Source: Bacteroidota bacterium (lineage in GTDB: Bacteria; Bacteroidota; Bacteroidia; Cytophagales; Cyclobacteriaceae). Taken from it: DNA of 10,953 bases. Location of the stretch: NCBI GenBank assembly GCA_023393375.1, contig JAEWLI010000155.1, positions 1-10,953 of the forward strand, read 5' to 3'. Position numbers and translations under genes: made by a program. The notes under the pieces are model-generated. The model worked only from the letters and a program-made list of their open reading frames with translations, was not told where the DNA came from and did no database searches. This document shows positions 1 to 7,000 of this stretch, one piece after another (within the stretch, counting starts at the first letter, position 1; each line of letters opens with the position of its first letter).

Positions 1-609
1 AATTATCAGAAAATTTACAGAGAACTTGTTTTTGCAACAAGGTTTTATTACGGCAGGTATCTTGGTGCTAACAAACAAACCTATATGTTAGGCGGAATGG
101 ACAACTGGATTTTCAATAAAACAGAAAGAACTGTAACCAGCAACGAAAGGTATCCTTTAGATATTCAGCAGTTTGTCAATAACAGCAACATATTGTTTCT
201 TGAATATGTTACCAGCCTTCGGGGTTTTAATTATAACGCTTTTAATGGCAATAACGTCATGTTGTTCAACGCTGAATTGCGACTTCCCCTCCTAAGGGTT
301 TTGTACAAAGGGCCAATTGCCTCAAATTTCTTTAGGAATCTTCAGTTTATCGCGTTTTATGATATTGGTTCAGCATGGACAGGCAACTCACCTTTTGCAA
401 CTGAAAATAGTATCAATACTGAAACAATCGTAGGAGGACCATTTGAAGTCAAACTTAAGAATTTTAGAAATCCCTGGCTCTCCAGTTATGGGTTTGGTGC
501 AAGAACTGTATTATTAGGTTATTATGTAAAATTTGATATGGCTTATCCAATAGAAGATTATGTGGTAAAAAGCCCTAAGTATTATTTTACCCTAGGTTAT
601 GATTTTTAA
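1..609 (+). CDS. Omp85/BamA-type outer-membrane beta-barrel protein, C-terminal part (5' end outside window)
   Basis: The reading frame is open from the first base of the window to the TAA at 607-609, giving 202 C-terminal residues; the true start lies upstream and the ATG codons near 88 and 100 are internal. The fragment alternates aromatic and hydrophobic residues as outer-membrane strands do. It has an LRGF motif (217-228), which resembles the (V/L)RG(F/Y) motif in loop 6 of Omp85 proteins, followed by strand-like segments (FNAELRLPLL, LQFIAFYDIGSAW, YGFGARTVLLGYYVKFDMAY). It ends in YYFTLGYDF; a terminal Phe is typical of barrels inserted by the BAM complex. This fits strands of roughly 12 to 16 of an Omp85 barrel. 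In Cytophagales such a C-terminus is found on large proteins annotated as TolB-like beta-propeller or surface antigen proteins (recalled family knowledge), so the missing N-terminus could be a propeller or POTRA domains. The barrel assignment is fairly sure; the exact family is not. Confidence 0.72.
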   Translation, partial: NYQKIYRELVFATRFYYGRYLGANKQTYMLGGMDNWIFNKTERTVTSNERYPLDIQQFVNNSNILFLEYVTSLRGFNYNAFNGNNVMLFNAELRLPLLRVLYKGPIASNFFRNLQFIAFYDIGSAWTGNSPFATENSINTETIVGGPFEVKLKNFRNPWLSSYGFGARTVLLGYYVKFDMAYPIEDYVVKSPKYYFTLGYDF

Positions 610-638
610 AATTCGTACTGTACTTCAAGAATTTATAT

Positions 639-671
639 TATTTTTGTTAACAGGAGGCTACTCTGTATAAT
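639..671 (+). promoter_or_regulatory. Possible promoter for yicC
   Basis: The 118-bp gap before yicC has two overlapping promoter-like readings. TATTTTTG at 639-646 fits the Bacteroidota -7 consensus TAnnTTTG, but no TTG (-33) lies at the right distance upstream. Alternatively TTGTTA at 644-649 is followed after 16 bp by TATAAT at 666-671. The tract is AT-rich, so both could be chance. yicC could also be read through from the upstream gene. Confidence 0.2.
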
Positions 672-678
672 AAAATGG

Positions 679-695
679 GATTTGAGCATCAAATC
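679..695 (+). other. Short perfect inverted repeat in the yicC leader
   Basis: GATTTGA at 679-685 and TCAAATC at 689-695 form a perfect 7-bp inverted repeat around a GCA centre, ending 32 bp before the yicC start. It could be an mRNA leader hairpin, a weak terminator for the upstream barrel gene (a T-rich run begins about 12 bp later, rather far), or a protein-binding palindrome. The repeat is seen directly; its role is unknown. Confidence 0.25.
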
Positions 696-727
696 TTCGG
701 CCTGCCTTATTTTTAAAATAATACATT

Positions 728-1606
728 ATGATGAAATCAATGACCGGCTACGGAAATGCAGTACTTGACACTCCTGATGTGCTGATTTCTGTGGAAATTA
801 AATCACTCAATTCAAAATTTTTCGATGCCCAGATAAAGATACCAAAGGCATTTGCTGAAAAAGAAATAGAAATCAGAAATATTGTGAGCGAAAGGTTGGA
901 CAGAGGAAAAATCAATTTGAATATTGAGTTTGTAAGAAAGAATGTAGATACGCCCAAAATAAACATTAATCAAGGGCTTTTTAATGCTTATTACAGCCTT
1001 TACAATGACCTGGCCACCAAGGTATCTGCCTCAAAAGAGGAGCTGTTCAAACTGGCCTTACAATCTCCCGATGTAATAGTACCTGAAATCAGTGAAAATT
1101 CGATCGAGGAAGATTTTCAACTGATGAAAAAAACTTTGATCCAAGCACTGGATGAGTGTGAAAAATTCAGAATGAATGAAGGAAAAGCTCTTCAACTTAA
1201 GGTGAGTGAGTATATAGAGCAGATAATTTCGCTGCAAATACAGATAGATCAATTTGAACATGAACGCCTGGATGCGATCAAGGCAAAATTAAGATCTGCA
1301 TTGCGGGAATTGATCAATGACAATGAATTCAATAAAGACCGATTTGAACAAGAGCTGATCTATTACATTGAAAAACTGGATTTTCAGGAAGAGAAAGTTA
1401 GACTGACCAGTCATTTGGATTATTTCAAAAAAGCACTCAATGAAAGCGGGGCACATGGCAAAAAATTGGGCTTTGTATCCCAGGAATTAGGAAGAGAGAT
1501 TAATACTATCGGTTCCAAAGCAAATCATGCCGGAATACAAAGAATAGTGGTACAAATGAAGGAAGAACTTGAAAAGATAAAGGAACAAATTTTAAATGTC
1601 TTGTAG
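728..1606 (+). CDS. yicC: YicC/YloC family endoribonuclease
   Basis: This is a complete 292-residue protein, close to the 287 residues of E. coli YicC. The N-terminus MMKSMTGYG matches the family hallmark (M-x-x-SMTG-[FY]-G), which supports the ATG at 728; the adjacent ATG at 731 is also possible. Residues 1 to about 155 form the YicC N-terminal domain. The C-terminal domain (about 205-292) carries the conserved HGKKLGFVSQEL (243-254) and GREINTIGSKA (255-265), followed by a charged helix ending in EQILNVL. Characterised members are metal-dependent endoribonucleases: B. subtilis YloC, and E. coli YicC, which has been linked to turnover of the small RNA RyhB. It should act in the cytoplasm as an oligomer. 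No clear Shine-Dalgarno sequence precedes the start, as is usual in Bacteroidota. In many relatives yicC is followed by gmk (guanylate kinase); here a converging tonB gene follows 29 bp after the stop. Confidence 0.95.
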   Translation: MMKSMTGYGNAVLDTPDVLISVEIKSLNSKFFDAQIKIPKAFAEKEIEIRNIVSERLDRGKINLNIEFVRKNVDTPKININQGLFNAYYSLYNDLATKVSASKEELFKLALQSPDVIVPEISENSIEEDFQLMKKTLIQALDECEKFRMNEGKALQLKVSEYIEQIISLQIQIDQFEHERLDAIKAKLRSALRELINDNEFNKDRFEQELIYYIEKLDFQEEKVRLTSHLDYFKKALNESGAHGKKLGFVSQELGREINTIGSKANHAGIQRIVVQMKEELEKIKEQILNVL

Positions 1607-1622
1607 AAAATCTGTTCCTTTT
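1579..1622. terminator. Bidirectional intrinsic terminator shared by yicC and the second tonB
   Basis: AAAGGAACA (1579-1587) pairs with TGTTCCTTT (1613-1621). After one A-C mismatch the stem continues with ATTTT (1589-1593) pairing with AAAAT (1607-1611), around a 13-base loop (1594-1606). Read rightward the stem is followed by TTTTATTA; read leftward it is followed by TTTATCTTTTC. It lies between two convergent genes and overlaps the last codons of yicC, with the TAG stop at the end of the loop. The stem is not GC-rich, so terminator strength is uncertain; the pairing itself is plain. Confidence 0.6.
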
Positions 1623-1635
1623 ATTACCCCGTCTA

Positions 1636-2475
1636 TTAAAATCTTTGTACCAATTTAAAGTGGATTGGAAGAATCATTCTAACCCTGACAGGTTTTCCAC
1701 GCTGCTTTCCAGGTGCCCAATTCGGTGCTGTATTAATTACCCTGACAGCTTCTTCATCACAACCGAATCCTATGCCTTTCACTACCTGAACATCAGTCAG
1801 TGATCCATCCTTCTCTACCACAAACTGCACAAATACTTTCCCTTCAATATTAGACCGCGAGGCAGCTGATGGATATTTTAATCGTTCGGAAACAAACCCA
1901 TAAAATGCTGTGTATCCTCCTACGGGTTCTGGTTGATTCTCTACAATGGTAAAAATTTCTTCCGGTTTTTCTTCAGCAGGAGGTTCACCGATCATTTCTA
2001 TTGCAACAGGAAATTCAATTTTTGTCTCTTCATTGGCTTCAATATCGAGCGTAAATTTGATTTCCTCCACAATTTCTTCCTCATTGGCTACTTCAACAAT
2101 CTGCGGTTGTTGTATGATTGGTGCCGGTGGGGGTGGTTGCTCTGTAACAGGAACATCGAGGATTTCGTCATTCCTGTCATGTTCTCCAATGGCCAATACT
2201 GTTTTGGGATCGTCATAAAACTTCCATTCAAATGCTGCAATTACCATTAGAAGACTAATACATAAGCCAATGGTTTGAAATAAAAATCTTTGCTTTTTGG
2301 CATTCTTAGTTCTTTCAGCTTTATATTTTATCATTTCTGACATTAAAGCTGCATCGTTTGACAACTGATTTAAAGATGTTTCGGGATTTGTGTCCAGAAA
2401 CCGGGATCTTTCTTCCGGGTTATTAGCAGGGGAGAAAGGTCTCTTTTTTAATGATACTGTTTTCGTTTTCATCAT
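1636..2475 (-). CDS. Energy transducer TonB family protein (second paralogue, long N-terminus)
   Basis: This 279-residue inner-membrane protein should couple proton motive force, via ExbB/ExbD, to TonB-dependent outer-membrane receptors. Residues 1-63 are a basic cytoplasmic tail. One transmembrane helix spans about 64-82 and ends in the FEW common in Bacteroidota TonBs. A TEQPPPPAP stretch (111-119) and an acidic periplasmic linker (about 126-183) follow, then a TonB C-terminal domain (about 184-275) with YPSAASRSNIEGKVFVQF, GCDEEAVRV (238-246), APNWAPGKQRG and RMILPIHF. Without gaps, 60 of 92 residues of this domain match the neighbouring TonB. The tail is about 47 residues longer than in the neighbour. 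ATG codons at Met45 and Met48 (the latter at 2332-2334) would leave 16 residues before the helix, nearly as in the paralogue, so the start is not settled. The strong terminator at 2701-2727 lies upstream, so the gene probably has its own promoter in 2476-2700, where I could not identify one. Confidence 0.93.
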   Translation of the reverse strand: MMKTKTVSLKKRPFSPANNPEERSRFLDTNPETSLNQLSNDAALMSEMIKYKAERTKNAKKQRFLFQTIGLCISLLMVIAAFEWKFYDDPKTVLAIGEHDRNDEILDVPVTEQPPPPAPIIQQPQIVEVANEEEIVEEIKFTLDIEANEETKIEFPVAIEMIGEPPAEEKPEEIFTIVENQPEPVGGYTAFYGFVSERLKYPSAASRSNIEGKVFVQFVVEKDGSLTDVQVVKGIGFGCDEEAVRVINTAPNWAPGKQRGKPVRVRMILPIHFKLVQRF

Positions 2476-2700
2476 CTTAAAATTTTGAAACTACCAGCTC
2501 AGAAACCCATCCTCAATAAGCGATTATTTTATTTTTTCAATATATAATTAATGAATTGATTATATTGATATATACGTTACAAGAGTTTTATAGTTGATTT
2601 TTATTTACCGGTGATGATATATAAAGTAAATATTCAACTTTTATTCTTAGTACATTAGAAAATCCAATTGACATTTAGTAAGTTGCCGATGATTGGGCAC
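2476..2700. other. AT-rich gap upstream of the second tonB, with an imperfect palindrome
   Basis: No gene is visible here; the longest ATG-started frames I traced are 14 to 16 codons. The minus-strand promoter of the longer tonB should lie here, but there is no TAnnTTTG match on that strand. The most structured part is an AT-only imperfect palindrome at about 2542-2565, with arms ATATAATTAAT and ATTGATTATAT (one mismatch) around GA. It could be an operator, or chance in a very AT-rich tract. Confidence 0.25.
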
Positions 2701-2727
2701 AAAAAAAGCCCCGAGGTTGGGGCTTTT
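2701..2727 (-). terminator. Strong intrinsic terminator downstream of the first tonB
   Basis: AAAAGCCCC (2704-2712) and GGGGCTTTT (2719-2727) form a perfect 9-bp stem around a 6-base loop. On the minus strand the stem runs into seven T residues (complement of the A run 2701-2707). It lies 28 bp past the stop of the tonB ending at 2755 and is the clearest terminator in the window. It should end transcription from sprA/gcvH/tonB and insulate the second tonB. The plus-strand reading has only four T residues after the GC part, so the main direction is leftward. Confidence 0.9.
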
Positions 2728-2754
2728 CATCTTATTTGATTAATATATTATTTT

Positions 2755-3429
2755 TTATCCTAGCTTAAAGGTAATTGGCAAAATCATTCGCACTTTAACC
2801 GCCCTACCTCTTTGCTTACCAGGTTTCCATTTAGGAGCTTGTTTTAAAACTCTAACTGCTTCTTCATCACAACCGGCACCAATACCTTTGATCGCAGTAA
2901 CTTCATTGATGGATCCATCTTTATCAACTACAAATTGTACATAAACTTTACCTTCAATACCCATACGTCTTGCCTGGGCAGGATAATTGAGTTCTTTTTG
3001 TACATATTGATAGAAGGCTTGCATTCCCCCTGTTGGTTCAGGCTGATCTTCAACGATAGTAAATACTTCTTCTGCAACTTCTTCTTCAGGAGCCGCTTCA
3101 AAAACTATTTCTTCAATTACAGTCTCTTCTGTAGCTTCAATGTCAAGATCAAATTCAATTTCTTCTTCAATTTCTTCATCATCAGGAACCTCTATTACTT
3201 CAGGTTGCTGAATTTTTGGTGGTGGTGGTGGTGGTTGTTCAGTTGGTGGAATATCCATAATGTCCTCGAACTGTTCGTTCGTACCTCCAAGGTCTACCAC
3301 GCTTTGGTCATCATAAAAAGGCCATTCGAAAGCAGTGATCACCAAAGCCAAACTAATTACCAGGCCAATGTTGAAAAACAATCCTGATTTTTTTCTTAAA
3401 TCAGCTTCTGGCTTCTTCTTTAGTTCCAT
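2755..3429 (-). CDS. Energy transducer TonB family protein (first paralogue)
   Basis: This 224-residue inner-membrane protein has the usual Bacteroidota TonB plan. A 15-residue basic cytoplasmic tail (MELKKKPEADLRKKS) precedes one transmembrane helix at about 16-34, which ends in FEW. A TEQPPPPPP segment (63-71) leads into a strongly acidic, Glu-rich linker (about 77-131). The TonB C-terminal domain runs from about 132 to 223, with YPAQARRMGIEGKVYVQF, KDGS, GCDEEAVRV (186-194), APKWKPGKQRG (198-208) and RMILPITF. It should link the ExbB/ExbD proton channel to TonB boxes of outer-membrane receptors for siderophores, vitamins or glycans; the sequence does not show which receptors. The start fits family members and lies about 25 bp downstream of a good -7 element. 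It is 180 bp from gcvH on the same strand, so both read-through and independent transcription are possible. Confidence 0.95.
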   Translation of the reverse strand: MELKKKPEADLRKKSGLFFNIGLVISLALVITAFEWPFYDDQSVVDLGGTNEQFEDIMDIPPTEQPPPPPPKIQQPEVIEVPDDEEIEEEIEFDLDIEATEETVIEEIVFEAAPEEEVAEEVFTIVEDQPEPTGGMQAFYQYVQKELNYPAQARRMGIEGKVYVQFVVDKDGSINEVTAIKGIGAGCDEEAVRVLKQAPKWKPGKQRGRAVKVRMILPITFKLG

Positions 3430-3454
3430 ATTTTTTTCTGTTTATCAATTTATA

Positions 3455-3462
3455 CAAATGTA
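3455..3462 (-). promoter_or_regulatory. Bacteroidota -7 promoter element upstream of the first tonB
   Basis: On the minus strand these bases read TACATTTG, an exact fit to the Bacteroidota -7 consensus TAnnTTTG. The start codon at 3429 lies 25 bp downstream, which would leave a leader of roughly 20 bases. I see no TTG at the expected -33 spacing (about 3480-3490), so the promoter is only half supported. Confidence 0.4.
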
Positions 3463-3609
3463 CAAAACTTCCTGTTTTATAAAACGATTCTCTACGAAAA
3501 TTAATATCTATTAAGAATAAATATTCAAAAGAAAGTGTGCTATTAAAACCTTGTTAAAGATTAAATAGTTCCTTTTACAAATTTCAAACCAATTTATTTC
3601 TCAATTGTT

Positions 3610-4011
3610 TTAATTACCTATTTCTGCTTCATACCCTTTGGCATCTAATAAACCTTCAATTTGTGCTGGATCAGAAATTGCAATTTTAATCATCCATCCA
3701 TTGTTATAAGGATCATTATTTACAATTTCAGGTTCATCCTCCAGAGCAGTATTTTTTTCCAGTACTTTTCCACTCAAAGGCATAAAAAGATCAGAAACCG
3801 TTTTCACCGCTTCAACAGCACCAAATATAGCTCCTTGCTGCAGTTCTTCACCTTCAGTTTCTATTTCAATAAATACGATATCACCCAACTCATGCTGAGC
3901 GAAATCGGTTATACCAACATAAGCCACAGGCATTCCGTCGATTTCTTCATCTACAGCAAGCTTAACCCATTCGTGATCACTTGTATATTTAAGCTGTTCA
4001 GGTATGTTCAT
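3610..4011 (-). CDS. gcvH: Glycine cleavage system H protein
   Basis: This is a complete 133-residue lipoyl carrier protein. GcvH shuttles the aminomethyl intermediate between the P (decarboxylase), T (aminomethyltransferase) and L (dihydrolipoyl dehydrogenase) proteins in cytoplasmic glycine breakdown. The N-terminal YTSDHEWVKL (9-18), the VGITDFAQHELGDIVFIE block (32-49) and the lipoylation site GAVEAVKTVSDL (64-75) are all present, with Lys70 as the lipoylated residue. The C-terminal NDPYNNGWMIKI is also typical. Length is normal for the family (E. coli 129). It starts 65 bp after the sprA stop on the same strand, which suggests co-transcription. From memory, gcvH next to sprA recurs in other Bacteroidota. 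No genes for the P, T or L proteins are in the window. No clear terminator follows it. Confidence 0.97.
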   Translation of the reverse strand: MNIPEQLKYTSDHEWVKLAVDEEIDGMPVAYVGITDFAQHELGDIVFIEIETEGEELQQGAIFGAVEAVKTVSDLFMPLSGKVLEKNTALEDEPEIVNNDPYNNGWMIKIAISDPAQIEGLLDAKGYEAEIGN

Positions 4012-4076
4012 TTTAGAATAAGTTTAATTTTTCCAAAAATACATTTTTTTTTAAAAACCCGGTTAAAAAAGAGGTT

Positions 4077-7000
4077 TTATTGTGCCAGACTAAAACGTAC
4101 CTGAATACCAAAAGCAGTAGTTCTGCGGGGGAATGAACTGGAAATCAATGGTTCATTAATGTTCCTTTCAAAATATGCAGTTAGGTTCAACCTTTCATTC
4201 AGGACATAACTCAGGGTTGGTCTCAATTGGAAATTAATATTCCCACTGGTTATAATATTATCACTTCTCACATCGCTGCTCAATGAATCAGTTTCTACCA
4301 ATTTTCTCTGTATGGTACGGGTATTCCTGATTGTAAAATCACATTTAAAGGTAACATCATTATTTAAAACAAGCGTCTCACCGTCTACTTTAAAAGGAAG
4401 CTTCATTTTTGCTTTTGTAAAACCAAATGAAAAGGTCATATCATGACTTTTTAGTTCAGTGATGTTGCCATTAGAAATTTGAAGACTTATGCTCCGTTCC
4501 TGATTATAATCTGCTCGGGCTTGTATCCTGCTCCGTGTGGCGACATTTACACCCACCAAGGGAGCAAACCTCTCCGTGATTACCACTTGTCCTACTACAT
4601 ACAACGGCACCAAACGGCCTTCTTCATTTGGGGTAGCCAAAGAATAATCTTCTAATTTTTGGGTTAATTCGAGATTTGGATTCGTGTAATCAAGTGACGA
4701 GGAGAAATTATTGACCCTGAAATCAGATGAATAAGCATGTGATATACTAATGGAAGAAAATACATCCTTTAAATTGCCTATGTTCGTAAGGCCCCTATAA
4801 TCCAATCGCCAGTTTGGCATTGGGAAACGGGGAAATGGTGATAAACTCACATCAGAAGCATCTTTCCCAGAATAAGCAGCTATAAATGCGGGGATTAATA
4901 CATCCTGCATTTTATTGGTATATTCACCAGAAGTATTCAAGTTAGCCAATCTGTTTCTAACTATATCCCTATTTTGATAAAATTGTTCGAATACCTTTGA
5001 CTCATTATTGGCATTGTCTTTAGAAAATGCCGTTTTTAAGGAGAAGAATGATATCGAATATCCTCCTCCTCTGAATGGTGTCAATGACTGAAACTCACCA
5101 GTTACATCATCCACCCTGAAGATTTCCTGATAATTTTCCGATTTATTCTTTTTAAAATTAATTTGTATCCTCAGATCTTTCATCGGTTCCAAAGTACCTG
5201 TAATATTCAGGTCTTCATTCCGAACCTGGCTAAAAGGTGTAGTCATATAGGGATTATGGACCAACCACCCACCATCTGCTGCTTTGCGGCGGATAGATGG
5301 ATCCTGGCTTCCCGTCAGGAATTTCCATCCAGGGGTGTTAAAACTGCTGTCAAGTCCAAATAAGAAAGGTGTTTTATTGTATCCCGGCAAAATTGTTCCT
5401 TCTGTCAAACCGTAAGTCACATTAACCCTTCTCAAGGACATTGCCATTCTAGCTAATCCTTTCAGGAATTTAAACTCTGGTTGCAGAGGTACTGTATCCT
5501 GGCTTGCAGTTGGCCCAGAGGTTGGCCTTCTTCTAGTAGGTGTATTGATATCCTTAAGGAATTTAACTTTGTTATATAGTTTCACCATATCCAAAGCACT
5601 GGTGATCCTGCGCTCCCTGTTATTCTGAAGCATATTGCCAAAAGAGATGGTATCTGATATAGCCGTTTCGCCGGTCCATGTATACCCTCCGGAGTATAAC
5701 AATTCAGCAGATGCCCAATCAGTCAGTGGTAATTTATCCAAAGGCACTTTATAATTCAATCCAACAGTCTGACTGAAGGTCCTCATTCTGCCCAAATTCT
5801 GAAAATTTTGTCTGATTTGTTTCCTTACTTCGGAAGTAATTTCACCTTCATCTTCATCAATCACAGCATTTGCCCTGGCCGAGTAATCAAATACCAGGTT
5901 TCTGGAAATATTCCATCTAAGATTGTAATACCTGTTGAAGTAAAAATATTTTTCATAGGTAGGTAGAATGCCATCTGTAGAAAGATCACTGTTTCTCAAT
6001 TGTATTTTCTGAAATTGCCGGTCCAGATCTGCCCTTACGGTAATACTACTAGGCATTAAAGAAAAATTGAAATCTCTGAGCAGGCGGAGATAAGGTGATT
6101 TTAGTATACCAAAATTTTTAAAAGGTTCATAAAATATAGGTTCCGGATTATAGGTATAGGCGACACTTCCTCTGTAAGATTTATATAAATATGTCTCTCT
6201 GCTAAATCCACTTTCGTTGATGTCGCTGTATGCATACGAAAAAGACAAGTTTTCGATGTCATAAAAATGTTGTTTAGCGTCTTCATTTACTTTCTCTTTC
6301 CTGACATTTGTAAAATTAATGCTTCTTCTGACTATATTAGTTTCTGCCATTTTGCGGTAGTCCCCCCTATCTTCATTGGAAGTGTAAGAAGATAAAGCTG
6401 TGGACAATAAAATATCCGGGTCTCTTGGATCATATTGTGGTGTGATCCTGCTGTTTTCATAACTCACATACATGGGAACCTTAATTCCGGTATTACCAGG
6501 AAGTAATTTATCCACATTCACATTAGCCGATACATCATATTCCATGATCTGTTCGCGTGATCGATCAGCAATTCGCTGATGCACACCCCCAAAACCAAAA
6601 GAAGTATATCTGGTAGAAGCCGTTACGTTTGCGAAATCGGCCAGTTTAGTACTTATTCTGGCATTGGCAGCCCATCCTGGTTGTGCATTGAAATTCGAAA
6701 CCCTTAATTCATTTGCCCATATACATACAGATTTTGAAGCCTGATCATCTATCTGTCCAATATCTGGGTTTTTCACACCGATCATGATGGTTTGTACATC
6801 GTTGAGTTTGGGATTGCCCACTACAGTAATTTTATATTTGTCGAACTGCTGAGAATAAGAAAGGGTGGTTGTATTTTCATCTCCCCCTGATGAATATTTT
6901 CCTGTTAACCGGTTACGGGTCGATTTTATCTCCTGAAGCTTTTCGAGAGAGAGATCAATATGGTTTGAATCAGGCCAAATAGATTCTTCAGTCTGATTAG

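Noticed and set aside
85..99. ATG at 85-87 as the start of a small 174-residue protein
   Set aside because: The frame is open from base 1 with barrel-like sequence, and the protein is only the C-terminal end of an Omp85-type barrel.
748..1261. Two minus-strand frames (72 and 67 codons) inside yicC
   Set aside because: They lie wholly antisense to a well-recognised gene and show no family features.
1933..3387. Plus-strand frames of 90 to 150 codons opposite the two tonB genes
   Set aside because: They are low-complexity shadows: the Trp run comes from the complement of the Pro codons, and the Phe/Asn-rich parts from the Glu-rich linkers.
3463..3609. Hairpin or second promoter in the gap between gcvH and the first tonB
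   Set aside because: Only a 5-bp CAATT/AATTG pairing and partial CAAA matches were found, as expected by chance in AT-rich DNA.
4012..4079. Possible intrinsic terminator between sprA and gcvH (AAAACC/GGTTTT pairing and a run of nine T on the plus strand)
   Set aside because: The stem is only 6 bp, AT-rich and with a long loop. On the minus strand it is followed by A residues after a few T, so it does not make a convincing terminator.
3661..4104. 147-codon plus-strand frame opposite gcvH and the sprA end
   Set aside because: gcvH on the other strand has every family motif; this frame has none and runs across two genes and their gap.
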